DNA of 53,227 nt from Bacteroidetes bacterium ADurb.Bin008 (lineage in GTDB: Bacteria; Bacteroidota; Bacteroidia; Bacteroidales; Tenuifilaceae): NCBI GenBank assembly GCA_002071445.1, contig MWFE01000014.1, positions 1 to 53,227 of the forward strand, read 5' to 3'. Below are positions 45,101 through 53,227 of the stretch, piece by piece. The notes under the pieces were generated by a model that did no database searches, had not been told where the DNA came from, and was given only the letters and a program-made list of their open reading frames with translations. The position numbers and the translations under genes are program-made. Each line of letters begins with the position of its first letter. Position 1 is the stretch's first letter.

Positions 45101-45465
45101 ATGTGGTATATACCGATGGCGATGGCAATGTGGTGGATTCTCCCGTGAAAAATGAGACTTATATTCCGGGTCAGATCTATGCAGCACTCCATTATAGTGG
45201 ACCCGATACACAGAACGTATTTAAGACAGACTTCTTCAAACTACGCGAGGTTCGCTTGGGATACACCATACCATCCAAGTTTACCGGTCCAATTAAGGGT
45301 CTGAGACTATCAGCGTTTGGCCGTAATCTGGCCATATGGGGTAACGAGAGCAAGCATTTCGACCCAGAATATCTGCAGGTTTCGGGCAGTAATGCACAGG
45401 GTGCAGAGGGTGGATATATTCCCAGCACTCGAACCTACGGATTTAGCCTTAATTTCAACTTCTAA
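42172..45465 (+). CDS. SusC/RagA-family TonB-linked outer-membrane transporter, copy 1
   Basis: This 1097-residue transporter has a signal peptide (MKRLCVFLALFAFAGFTLLHAQ), a carboxypeptidase-regulatory-like domain (about 23-110), the SusC hallmark EIVVTALGI, and a plug domain with PLYVVDGIPLDNSDF and ATALYGSRAANGVVMITTKK. A long barrel follows, ending STRTYGFSLNFNF. With its SusD partner it imports large ligands such as glycans or peptides. No carbohydrate-active enzyme or regulator lies nearby, so the ligand is unknown. The first ~125 codons and the leader are almost identical to those of the second susC. Confidence 0.95.
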   Translation: MKRLCVFLALFAFAGFTLLHAQTVQITGTVTSTEDGMPIPGVSVMVKGTTIGTSTDIDGKYSLGVPQSATTLVFSFVGIKTQEVVIAGRTVIDVVLEPETLALEEIVVTALGITREKKALGYAVQDVKGEELAKVRTSNIVSTLSGRVAGVQITSATGQMGGGARITVRGMTSLTGNNQPLYVVDGIPLDNSDFSGTAGATGYAGYDMGNAGADINPDDVESVSILKGASATALYGSRAANGVVMITTKKAKLQKQKEIGVSVNSQVTFENIAIYPKYQKLYGGGEYYDDDDGGLDGFLTWDGPNGQTYRVADFATDESWGPAYDPNILVLQFNAFDEWDEEHYLKPTPWVYPKNDYTYFFNTGVGYQNNIQINGGNENGAFRASYTNYQTTGITPNSEMKRNTLSFSGIGKFGDMVDSWINASFVSTEAKGRPETGYGDRSPVQKMWQWIHTSVDYKDMSDYKNPDGTQRSWNRGSADDPVPLYTDNPYWSVYENYQDDRRDRVFGNTGVNIKLAPWLKLTGRMGIDFYDLKMRERLAVGSQATSEYSEQARSVFEKTLEAFFTADQRFSDDLIGLSAIIGTSRYDREAYLNGGWTDGGLILPNLYTLSNSKNLAQTWDSNSRKRINSIYSNLTFDYNRLVYLDLALRNDHSSTLPKENRSYIYYSGNLSFILSELDALKSMDFLSFAKLRAGYAVVGNDTNPYSDRQYYSLTTPFGGDPRIFLPSTLPNLELRPEQTKAWEIGAEVNFLNNRLGLEVSYFNKVTVDQIIPIQVSATTGYASFFTNAGQMTNKGLEVVLNGTPVKTKDFEWFVNLNVATLHNTVDEISDKYDLQYLTLQGAPFKVQIGAYKGETYPIIYGTDFQTDDKGNKLITPTGAGKGRIRVKPIGPIGKVTPDFTAGLTNTFMFKGVDFSFLIDMQKGGHMYYLSHCWAMYSGILEESAAINANGKNIREPVPEGGGYLYDGVYGYLDPDGNVVYTDGDGNVVDSPVKNETYIPGQIYAALHYSGPDTQNVFKTDFFKLREVRLGYTIPSKFTGPIKGLRLSAFGRNLAIWGNESKHFDPEYLQVSGSNAQGAEGGYIPSTRTYGFSLNFNF

Positions 45466-45483
45466 TCTACAAATCAGACTAAT

Positions 45484-47073
45484 ATGAAAACATTACTTAA
45501 GTATATTGGTATTATCGCATTCACCATGTTTGCTCTGGTGGGCTGCGAAAAGGATTTCGATGAAATCAATACGAACCCTAATAGCCCTGATGTTACCCAG
45601 TCGCAGTTTCTATTGACCTATGCTCAACGTCAGTTCGCTTTTGCGCTTTACGACACCTGGTTCAGTGGTCGTATGACAGCATTGGCCTGTCAGCACTGGT
45701 CGCAGCGTAACTACACGGACGAAGACCGTTATACGTTTCGTACCAATGTTACCAATAACTATTTCCGTAATCTATATTTCTACTTGATGAATCTTCAGGA
45801 GCTGATAAGGCTAAATACAGATGAAGCAACTAAACAAGATGCTGAAGATATTTCAGGGCCAAACGATGCTCAGATTGCAACGGCAATGATTCTTAGGGCT
45901 TTTGTAATTCAGGTTATGACCGATACTTGGGGTGATATTCCTTACAGTCAAGCATTTGATCCTAACCAGTATGCCACCCCCGAATACGATCCTCAGCAGG
46001 CTATATATAGCAGATTATTGGATGAGTTGCAAGAGGCAGTAGCATTGATTGGCACTACGACTAGGGCATGGAATTCAGGCGGCGATGTGATTTATGGCGG
46101 TGATATGACCAAGTGGGTGAAATTTGCCAATTCGCTACGTTTAAGGTTAGCTGTTAGGATGAATAGAGTTAACCCAACTGGTGCTGCTGATGCTGCTAAT
46201 GCTGCCATTGCGGCTGGTGTTTTCGAATCGAATGACGACAATGCTGTATTCAATTTTATTGGTGATGGTGCACCAAACCACGCTCCAATTTATGATGCTT
46301 TCTTCCCGGGGGCAAGGAACGACTTCTCACCTACTAAACAATATGTTAACCTGATGAAGGGCATGGACGATCCCGATATCCGTGATGGAGGCTATACCAA
46401 TCCTTTTAACGGCATTGTGGATCCCCGCCTGGCTATTTATCGTGGCCCGGCCAACGATGAAAACACCATTGGAATACCCTATGGCATGAATGATGCTCAA
46501 ATGAAATCTTATGTTAACGCTAATCTAGATGTTATTATTAATTACTGGTTATCGCCTTTAGCAGTAATTGTTGAACCCAGTTATGGCTCTACGTTCCTTG
46601 ATTATCCAACCGTTTGCTTTATGATGAGCGAGGTGAATAACTGGAATAGAGCCAGTTTTGAGGATGGAGTTAGAGCTTCATGCGAGATGTGGGGAGTGCC
46701 GGCTGCCGATATTACTCCTTATGTTTCAAGCGTAATGGCTGTTTATGATGCAGCACCGGAATCGGCACGCGAAGAGTTAGTGATGACCCAGAAGTATATT
46801 CACCTTTACACCCAGAGTAACGAGGCGTGGGCCGAGTATCGTCGTACTGGTTTCCCCAAATCGTTGGTAAAACCGGGAGAAGTGACTCTGGGAGGTGATA
46901 ATCCAATCACTTTTAGCCCTGATAATTACAATGGTCATGATATTGTAACCCGTTTTACATACCCAAATTCAGAATATACGCTGAATGGTGCTAATATTCA
47001 AGCTGCCATTGATAGACAGGGTGACGATTCATATGACACACAGATTTGGTGGGATGTACGAGTAAGGGATTAA
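45484..47073 (+). CDS. SusD/RagB-family surface lipoprotein, copy 1
   Basis: The 529-residue lipoprotein partner of the preceding SusC has lipobox ALVGC and a mature start CEKDFDEINTNPNSPD, the usual SusD beginning. It contains the TPR-rich helical body with DTWGDIPYSQAFDP and ends WWDVRVRD. It forms the lid over the SusC barrel and binds ligand at the cell surface. It starts 18 bases after susC. A terminator follows at 47099-47129. Confidence 0.93.
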   Translation: MKTLLKYIGIIAFTMFALVGCEKDFDEINTNPNSPDVTQSQFLLTYAQRQFAFALYDTWFSGRMTALACQHWSQRNYTDEDRYTFRTNVTNNYFRNLYFYLMNLQELIRLNTDEATKQDAEDISGPNDAQIATAMILRAFVIQVMTDTWGDIPYSQAFDPNQYATPEYDPQQAIYSRLLDELQEAVALIGTTTRAWNSGGDVIYGGDMTKWVKFANSLRLRLAVRMNRVNPTGAADAANAAIAAGVFESNDDNAVFNFIGDGAPNHAPIYDAFFPGARNDFSPTKQYVNLMKGMDDPDIRDGGYTNPFNGIVDPRLAIYRGPANDENTIGIPYGMNDAQMKSYVNANLDVIINYWLSPLAVIVEPSYGSTFLDYPTVCFMMSEVNNWNRASFEDGVRASCEMWGVPAADITPYVSSVMAVYDAAPESAREELVMTQKYIHLYTQSNEAWAEYRRTGFPKSLVKPGEVTLGGDNPITFSPDNYNGHDIVTRFTYPNSEYTLNGANIQAAIDRQGDDSYDTQIWWDVRVRD

Positions 47074-47098
47074 TAACACGTATCATAGTCTTTTTAGC

Positions 47099-47130
47099 AA
47101 AAGGGGGAGAACGTTTCTCCCCCTTTTTTA
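47099..47130 (+). terminator. Terminator after the first SusCD pair
   Basis: A 12-bp stem AAAAGGGGGAGA/TCTCCCCCTTTT with a 5-nt loop runs into a T tract. The rest of 47131-47492 is AT-rich leader DNA related to 41940-42171. Confidence 0.88.
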
Positions 47131-47414
47131 TACGTCTTTTTTCTTAGTAATGGACCAAATTGATGCTATTTTTAAAATGTTACCACCTACTGGACTTTTT
47201 TAATACTGTTTTTTCGCCCCCATAAAAAAACAATACTAAAGTACTTTTTAGTTTTTTTCTCATGTTCTTGAAATTATCATATCGTGCTTAATATCTGAGT
47301 TTTATAATAAAATAAAATATTAAAGAATGGAAGTTTTAAAAAATATTATTTTAACTCTTTTTACATTTAAAAAGTTATCAAATAGCCCAAAAATCTATAA
47401 AAAACGAATATTCA

Positions 47415-47445
47415 TTTGAATTTACAGTTAAAAGTATTATTTTTA
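47415..47445 (+). promoter_or_regulatory. Promoter of the second susC gene
   Basis: TTTG (47415-47418), a 19-nt spacer and TATTTTTA (47438-47445), matching the promoter of the first susC in type, spacing and distance from the ATG. Confidence 0.55.
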
Positions 47446-47492
47446 GCCCTCGTTAATTATTAACTCTTTTTTACTAACCTAAAATTTGTTCT

Positions 47493-50400
47493 ATGAAAAG
47501 ACTATGCGTAATCCTTGCATTGGTAGCGTTTGTAGGCATTAATTTTCTACAAGCGCAGACAGTGCATGTTACCGGTACTGTTACCAGTGCCGATGATGGG
47601 ATGCCCATACCAGGGGTGTCCGTAGTAGTTAAGGGAACAACTGTTGGTACTTCAACCGATGTGGATGGGAAGTACTCGTTGAATGTTCCCCAGAATGCCA
47701 CCACATTGGTATTCAGCTTTGTGGGGATAAAAACCCAAGAAGTTGTCATTGCCGGGAGAACGGTTATCGATGTGGTTCTTGAATCTGAAGCTTTGGCCCT
47801 AGAAGAGATAGTGGTCACTGCCTTGGGTATCAGGAAGGAGAAGAAAGCTTTGGGCTATGCAGTGCAGGAAATTTCCGATGAGGACATTACCCGCACAGGG
47901 AATGCTGACCTGCTTGGCGCCATTCAAGGTAAGGTAGCAGGTGTTGACATTAAGCCATCAAGCGGTATGCCCGGAGCATCATCACAAATTGTAATCAGGG
48001 GTGCCAGGTCGTTTACCGGAAACAACACTCCTCTTTACGTTGTTGATGGTATGCCGATTGCCTCTACAGCCGCTTATTCCACAGGGAACAGTGTTACAGG
48101 TGCTGACGTTTCGAACAGGGCACTTGACATTAACCCCGCCGACATTGAAAGCATCGACATTCTGAAAGGGCAAGCTGCTGCTGCTCTTTACGGTATTCGT
48201 GCTTCCAACGGCGTTGTGGTAATAACCACCAAGGGTGGTAAGAAAAACGAATTGGGCAGAACTATTGTAAATTTCAACCACAATAGCAACTTTGCTCAGG
48301 TTTCGCGTACTCCCGATTATCAAACAACCTATGCACAGGGCGTTGACGGTGTGTATAGCCCTAACTCGTCCATGTCATGGGGACCAAAGATTAAGGATCT
48401 ACCCGACGACCCTACATACGGTGGTAACACAGTAAACACATACACCAATGAATATGGACCCCAGCCGGGTAAATACTACGTTCCACAGCTTGCTCTGGCT
48501 GGTCTTGACCCATGGTTGGCACCCGCTGTTTACAACAACTGGGACGACTATTTTGAAACAGCATATTCGCTTACCAACTCTTTGACTATATCACAGGCTG
48601 CTGAACAGGGTAATTTTGCAGTTGGATTTAGCCATACCAATCAAGGGGGTATTGCTCAGGGAACAGGTCTGAGCCGCTACAATGCCAAAGCTAACGCCGA
48701 AAGGAAGTTAAACACCCATTTCAACGTTGGTTTCAGTGGTAACTATTCAAAGAGCAATGTTGACAAGCTGTCAGGGGCCAACGACGGTTCTCTCACAGGT
48801 GTGTTAGCTGCACCATCAAGCTATAACCTCAAAGGAGTACCCTATCACCGTCCCGGGGATCCCTACCGTCAGATTTATTTCCGTGGAGGTAGTTTTGATA
48901 ATGCTTACTGGGTACCCCATAATAATACTTTCAATGAGAAAACCGATCGTTTCTTCGGTAATGCATTCGTTGCATTCAATACCGATGTTGCCGATAATAT
49001 GGGACTAAATGTACGTTACCAAATAGGTGCTGATACATACACAACACACCTACAGGATATCTTTGGCTACGGTAGTAGAAATAACTCAAAAGGAGTCATT
49101 GACAACTACGGAAGAAGTAACAATGTGATTAACTCCCTGCTCACTGCTACTTTCGATTGGCGCATCAGCGATGATTTGACATTCGACTTGATGGTTGGTA
49201 ACGAGTTTAACCATGGGACTTCGAAGTATTACAGTGAATCGGGAACTGATTTCAACTTTGGTGGTTGGAACCACATTAACAATGCCAGTATAGTTACGGC
49301 TGATGAATCGCAGTATCAGGATCGTACTGTTGGTTTCTTTGGAAACTTATCGTTGAACTGGAAATCAATGATATATTTGAACGCCACCGGTCGTCAGGAT
49401 TACGTTTCATCCATGCCTCGTGATAATCGCACATTCTTCTATCCATCGGTTTCATTAGGTTTTGTTGCTACCGAAATAGATGCTTTAAGAGATATTTCTT
49501 GGCTCTCTTTTGCCAAAGCACGAGTATCGTATGCTGAGGTTGGGCAAGCAGGAAGTTTTTATGAAGACTACTATGTAACACCAGGTTATGGCGGAGGTTT
49601 CTGGCTTGGTGCACCAATTCAATATCCTATTGGAGGCATTAATGCTTATGTGCCATCCAGCACTAAGTATGACCCGCTGCTTGTTCCCCAGAACACCAAA
49701 TCGTATGAAGTAGGTCTTGACCTTAAATTTTTCAAAAATAGGTTGGGTATCGACTATACCTACTCAGTGCAGAATGTAACCAATCAGATTTTCCCGGTAC
49801 CCCTTGCCGGTTCAACCGGAGCATCACAACTTATTATGAATGGCGGTGCTGTTTCAACTACTGTTCACGAGATCATGCTCTACGCTACCCCATTAAAAAC
49901 AAAAGATTTCCAGTGGGATTTGAACTTAAACTACTCAAATGTTGTGAACATGGTTGACGAACTTGCTCCCGGAGTAGAAAGCATTTTCTTGGGTGGTTTT
50001 GTTACTCCGCAGGTACGTGCCGGAATTGGAAACACTTATCCTGTAATTTATGGTTCTTCTTTCGCTCGTGATGCCAATGGTAATATTCTGGTTAAGGATA
50101 GCCCGGGTGCATGGGATCATGGTATGCCAATGGCCGGAGAACCTGCTGTAATTGGCGAAGCTTCTCCCAAGTTTATTCTTAACGGAACAACCAGTTTTTC
50201 ATTCAAGTCGATGTCTCTTAGCGCTACTTTCGAATGGAAGAATGGCGGTAAAATGTATTCGGGCTCCAATGGCTTGCTTGATTTGTACGGCATGTCAGCA
50301 GTAACCGAGGATAGGGAATCTACCTTTATTTATCCCGGTGTTAAACCCGATGGTACTCCCAATGATATTGTCAGAGGAGGACCTAACGATCCATACGCAG

Positions 50401-50690
50401 TTCAGGATTTATTTAACAGCGTGCTAACTAACATTGATGAGTATTATATTCACGAGAATTCATTTGTGAAGTTAAGGGAAGTAACATTTAGGTATCAATT
50501 ACCCAAAAACTTCTACAAAACTGCTAATGTTGGCATTTCACTATATGCACGTAATATCCTGATTTGGACTGTCCTTCGAAATCTTGACCCCGAAACATCG
50601 CAAGGGAACAACAACATGGGTGGTTCGTTTGAGAGATTCTCTTTGCCGCAAACAACCAGCTATGGTTTTGGTATTGACTTAACTTTTTAA
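47493..50690 (+). CDS. SusC/RagA-family TonB-linked outer-membrane transporter, copy 2
   Basis: This 1065-residue transporter has the same architecture as the first: signal peptide MKRLCVILALVAFVGINFLQAQ, regulatory-like domain, EIVVTALGIRKEKKALGYAV, plug with TPLYVVDGMPIAS and AALYGIRASNGVVVITTKGG, and a barrel ending TTSYGFGIDLTF. After about residue 130 it diverges strongly from copy 1, so the two pairs probably take different ligands. A 75-base block (47709-47783) is identical to 42388-42462. It is followed by its own SusD and an extra lipoprotein. Confidence 0.95.
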   Translation: MKRLCVILALVAFVGINFLQAQTVHVTGTVTSADDGMPIPGVSVVVKGTTVGTSTDVDGKYSLNVPQNATTLVFSFVGIKTQEVVIAGRTVIDVVLESEALALEEIVVTALGIRKEKKALGYAVQEISDEDITRTGNADLLGAIQGKVAGVDIKPSSGMPGASSQIVIRGARSFTGNNTPLYVVDGMPIASTAAYSTGNSVTGADVSNRALDINPADIESIDILKGQAAAALYGIRASNGVVVITTKGGKKNELGRTIVNFNHNSNFAQVSRTPDYQTTYAQGVDGVYSPNSSMSWGPKIKDLPDDPTYGGNTVNTYTNEYGPQPGKYYVPQLALAGLDPWLAPAVYNNWDDYFETAYSLTNSLTISQAAEQGNFAVGFSHTNQGGIAQGTGLSRYNAKANAERKLNTHFNVGFSGNYSKSNVDKLSGANDGSLTGVLAAPSSYNLKGVPYHRPGDPYRQIYFRGGSFDNAYWVPHNNTFNEKTDRFFGNAFVAFNTDVADNMGLNVRYQIGADTYTTHLQDIFGYGSRNNSKGVIDNYGRSNNVINSLLTATFDWRISDDLTFDLMVGNEFNHGTSKYYSESGTDFNFGGWNHINNASIVTADESQYQDRTVGFFGNLSLNWKSMIYLNATGRQDYVSSMPRDNRTFFYPSVSLGFVATEIDALRDISWLSFAKARVSYAEVGQAGSFYEDYYVTPGYGGGFWLGAPIQYPIGGINAYVPSSTKYDPLLVPQNTKSYEVGLDLKFFKNRLGIDYTYSVQNVTNQIFPVPLAGSTGASQLIMNGGAVSTTVHEIMLYATPLKTKDFQWDLNLNYSNVVNMVDELAPGVESIFLGGFVTPQVRAGIGNTYPVIYGSSFARDANGNILVKDSPGAWDHGMPMAGEPAVIGEASPKFILNGTTSFSFKSMSLSATFEWKNGGKMYSGSNGLLDLYGMSAVTEDRESTFIYPGVKPDGTPNDIVRGGPNDPYAVQDLFNSVLTNIDEYYIHENSFVKLREVTFRYQLPKNFYKTANVGISLYARNILIWTVLRNLDPETSQGNNNMGGSFERFSLPQTTSYGFGIDLTF

Positions 50691-50710
50691 TTTTTTAAAA
50701 CATTATGATT

Positions 50711-52162
50711 ATGAAAAAAACAGTTAGCATCCTGTTGTCCGGGCTTTTTGTGATGGGTCTATGGTCATGCTCCGAGGACTTAATGGATGAAATCAATAAA
50801 AATGTGAACGACCCAACTGAAGTTGGTTCACATCTGGTAATAACCGATGCGATGGTAACCTCTGCATTTTCAATTACCGGAAGCGACCTTGCTTTCTATG
50901 CCAGTGTTTACATTGAGCATAATGTTGGTATATGGAATCAGAGTTACAGCGCTGAGATCAGAACCAATGAACCATCAAGTTCAACTACCTATAACAACTC
51001 GTGGAACACAATTTACAACAACCTTTTTACGCTTAAAACGATTATAAAAAGGTGTTCTGAAGGTGGTGCCGAGGAAGGTAACTACTACACTCTTGGTATT
51101 GCTCAGGTTTTAACGGCATACAACTTAGCCTATTTAACCGACCTAATGGGCGATGTTCCCTGGAGTGAAGCATTACAACCGGGTATTATCTACACTCCCA
51201 AGCTGGATAAACAAGAAGATATCTATAGGGATATCATGCAGTTTTTGGATGATGCAATTGCCAACTTTGAGAAAGAATGTCTGTTCCCAACATTAGGAGG
51301 CCAGGATTTTATTTTCGGAGGCAATATTGCTAGATGGAAGCAATTCGCATATGGTTTGAAAGCCAGATATACCATGCGACTTTCACTTAGAAGTGCTAAA
51401 TATGAGGACGTAATTACCTTTGCCAACCAGTCGTTTACTTCAGCTGCACAGCAATGCCAGTTCAACTATAATGGCACAACCACCAAAAGTCCATTCTACA
51501 TGTTCTTTACCGATAGGGACTATTTTGGAGCAAGCCAAAGTTTACATGACAAACTGGTTGCAAGATCAGATCCAAGGGATGCCAAATTCTTTAAAAAATA
51601 TCCGGGTACTGACGATTTAATCTTTGCTCCTAACGGTGAGCCACAACAAAAGCAAGGGCTTTACGGCATTTCTGCTATCTCAAACATCACAGCTCCAACA
51701 TACCTCTTGAGCTACCACGAACTTGAGTTCCTAAAAGCAGAAGCTTACGTTCGTCTGGGTGGAGTAACAAATTTGAATAACGCCAAAGAAGCTTTGGAAA
51801 AGGGCATTACAGCAGCTTTCCAAAAAGTGAATATTGATTTAACTGCTTCAGACGCTTCAAATTATTTCACCACACAAGTTGAACCTCTTTTCGATGCAAA
51901 TCCTTTGCAGGAAGTAATGGTTCAGAAGTATTTAGCTTTCTTCGAAGAGGAAGCTGTTGAAGCATACAACGACTATCGCCGCCTTGTGGCTATGGGAGAC
52001 AATGTTATTGCGTTAAGCAATCCATTTAATCCAGCTCAATTCCCCAAACGTTATACATACGGAGCCAGCGATGTTACCACTAATGTGAATGTGCGCGAGG
52101 CTTATGGTGATGGGCAGTATGTTTATACTGAAAATGTTTGGTGGGCCGGTGGCACACGCTAG
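50711..52162 (+). CDS. SusD/RagB-family surface lipoprotein, copy 2
   Basis: The 483-residue lipoprotein has lipobox GLWSC and mature start CSEDLMDEINKNVNDPTEV. The helical SusD body includes YLTDLMGDVPWSEALQP and LSYHELEFLKAEAYVRLG, and the protein ends ENVWWAGGTR. I prefer the ATG at 50711 (MKKTVSILLSG). An ATG two codons upstream, at 50705, is possible. It is the partner of the preceding SusC and starts 20 bases after it. Its sequence is well diverged from copy 1. Confidence 0.92.
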   Translation: MKKTVSILLSGLFVMGLWSCSEDLMDEINKNVNDPTEVGSHLVITDAMVTSAFSITGSDLAFYASVYIEHNVGIWNQSYSAEIRTNEPSSSTTYNNSWNTIYNNLFTLKTIIKRCSEGGAEEGNYYTLGIAQVLTAYNLAYLTDLMGDVPWSEALQPGIIYTPKLDKQEDIYRDIMQFLDDAIANFEKECLFPTLGGQDFIFGGNIARWKQFAYGLKARYTMRLSLRSAKYEDVITFANQSFTSAAQQCQFNYNGTTTKSPFYMFFTDRDYFGASQSLHDKLVARSDPRDAKFFKKYPGTDDLIFAPNGEPQQKQGLYGISAISNITAPTYLLSYHELEFLKAEAYVRLGGVTNLNNAKEALEKGITAAFQKVNIDLTASDASNYFTTQVEPLFDANPLQEVMVQKYLAFFEEEAVEAYNDYRRLVAMGDNVIALSNPFNPAQFPKRYTYGASDVTTNVNVREAYGDGQYVYTENVWWAGGTR

Positions 52163-52195
52163 TATTAATTTTTAATCCATTAAAACGATTAGGAT

Positions 52196-52996
52196 ATGAA
52201 AAAAATAAAATTTTTAAGCCTGCTGGCCATAATGGCATTACTGTTCGCTGCCTGCGAAACAGTGGTTGAAGACCCTGCCGGCCCAAGGGGAGTAGCACCG
52301 GTTCCGGGTATTGAGAATTTGAACCCTGCTACTTTTGACGTACTTGACCTCGAAAATACTTTCATCAAGTTCACCCTTGTTTTGGAAGGTTCAGGTGTAA
52401 GTCAAGCAAATATTGTGGCTTCATTTAAAGGCAACAAACAACGGGAAAATATTACAAGTGTCAGTTCATTCCCCAGTGATATTACCATTACACTGGCTGA
52501 AGTCGTAGATAAACTGGGAATGGTGCTAGACTCAATAAAAGCAGCTGATGTATTCAACTTTGAGGTACAAACCGTTGTTGGTGGTAAAACTTACTACTCA
52601 AGTGCTGCATTCAATGTTGCAGTTGTTTGCGGCTACGATGTAGCCAACGTTACCGGAAGTTACTATGTGGTCAGTGAAGATTGGGAATCAGAAGGTCCTG
52701 TAACCATTACCGCTGATCCTGATGATGATTACATCGTTTATGTAAGTGGCCTTGCGGCTATGGACGGTGTAACTGAAGATTTGGGACCGCTAAAAATGGT
52801 AATAGATCCTTTGACTTTTAAAGTTACCGCTGTAAAAACTGTGTTGGCCTCAATTGCTTTTGGCTATCACAATTTTAGCTATGCCGGTTCGGGTGAGTTA
52901 AATACCTGCGATGGTACCTATGTGATGTATTTTGCAATTACTGTTGACGAAGGATCTTTTGGTGGTCCTTTCGAATTTGTTTTCACAAAGCAGTAA
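52196..52996 (+). CDS. Surface lipoprotein of unknown function in the second SusCD locus
   Basis: This 266-residue lipoprotein has signal MKKIKFLSLLAIMALLFAAC and acidic/Pro-rich mature start CETVVEDPAGPRG. Two beta-rich segments follow. The first (FIKFTLVLEGSGV) is reminiscent of the small beta-sandwich domains in lipoproteins accompanying SusCD pairs. The second starts near CGYDVANVTGSYYVVSEDW and ends GPFEFVFTKQ. I do not recognise a defined family. The position after susD suggests ligand binding at the surface, like SusE/SusF, but the sequence does not show carbohydrate-binding residues. Confidence 0.8.
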   Translation: MKKIKFLSLLAIMALLFAACETVVEDPAGPRGVAPVPGIENLNPATFDVLDLENTFIKFTLVLEGSGVSQANIVASFKGNKQRENITSVSSFPSDITITLAEVVDKLGMVLDSIKAADVFNFEVQTVVGGKTYYSSAAFNVAVVCGYDVANVTGSYYVVSEDWESEGPVTITADPDDDYIVYVSGLAAMDGVTEDLGPLKMVIDPLTFKVTAVKTVLASIAFGYHNFSYAGSGELNTCDGTYVMYFAITVDEGSFGGPFEFVFTKQ

Positions 52997-53060
52997 TCAG
53001 TTACCCCCTATAGGAAGTTTTATTAAAAGTAATTAATTTACAAAACTTCTTAAATACCTT

Positions 53061-53094
53061 AAAAAAGCCGCTTCATCCTGAGGCGGCTTTTTTT
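53061..53094 (+). terminator. Terminator after the second SusCD locus
   Basis: An 11-bp stem AAAAAAGCCGC/GCGGCTTTTTT with an 11-nt loop continues into a T tract. No gene could be supported from 53095 to the window end. Confidence 0.88.
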
Positions 53095-53227
53095 AACCAG
53101 AAGTATTATAATATAAAAACTTAGCTCAGCTGTTACACCTTATTTAAATTTAGGCTTAATAGACATTTTTGATGCTCAAATCTCTTGAAACCGTTGCTAT
53201 GTTTACCTTTGACGCAAATCAAAGGCT

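Noticed and set aside
52196..52996. SusE/SusF glycan-binding protein
   Set aside because: Position fits, but no recognisable starch- or glycan-binding modules can be identified from the sequence, so only a generic lipoprotein call is made.
53095..53227. Start of another gene or a third susC-type leader at the window end
   Set aside because: Only a short TATAATATAAAAAC-like resemblance is visible, and no start codon with a convincing frame lies before the sequence ends.

Overview
The window reads as a chromosomal segment of a Bacteroidota bacterium, probably a Bacteroidales/Marinilabiliales-type lineage. Evidence: two SusC/SusD outer-membrane pairs, a stand-alone TonB receptor with a carboxypeptidase-like N-domain, an rpsF-rpsR-rplI operon, a divergent LptD-like/amidase-MlaD group, and repeated promoters of the Bacteroidota type (TTTG or TTG, 19-20 nt, TAnnTTTG/A). 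No tRNA, rRNA, CRISPR or prophage was recognised.

Layout. 1-900: a truncated ATPase gene and a repeat-filled spacer. 900-13446: a DNA-end-processing block, sbcD-sbcC followed by recD-recC-recB, all on the plus strand. 13447-15130: an accessory patch with two unrecognised small genes around an IS200-type element. 15134-19954: a cysteine desulfurase-SelD fusion, a spacer with repeats, a tlpA-like thioredoxin lipoprotein and mnmD (minus strand), and a divergent tlyA-type methyltransferase. 19975-24996: an outer-membrane porin-like protein followed by a metal-handling cluster (small Cys-rich membrane protein, HYC_CC_PP-type protein, TonB receptor, two HMA-domain proteins) closed by a terminator. 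25019-31706: pepD, a cysQ-like phosphatase, dnaA, mlaD-like and amidase genes. 31780-38384: LptD-like, RidA, the bS6-bS18-bL9 operon, a nitroreductase and a conserved protein of uncertain function. 38396-39019 (minus): a candidate large structured RNA of about 620 nt. 39201-41752: acylphosphatase, DUF456 membrane protein, RRM protein and a CtlX-like hydrolase. 42172-52996: two SusC/SusD systems in tandem, the second with an extra lipoprotein.

The observation I rate highest is the 38396-39019 minus-strand RNA. It has a Bacteroidota-type promoter, three C(UUCG)G hairpins, one C(GAAA)G hairpin, several nested long-range helices and a hairpin plus U-run at its 3' end, with no open reading frame that explains it. 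Just upstream of its promoter lie four copies of GTTATTAAC, two forming a perfect inverted repeat. I could not match it to RNase P RNA, tmRNA or a group II intron by eye.

Functional links. SbcCD and RecBCD both act on DNA ends and lie side by side. The desulfurase-SelD fusion (selenophosphate supply) lies about 1 kb from mnmD (wobble-uridine modification), which suggests 2-selenouridine tRNA modification as one sink for selenium. The genes at 21351-24946 look like one transcription unit for a transition metal, most likely copper. The two susC genes share a nearly identical promoter, leader and first ~125 codons but diverge afterwards.
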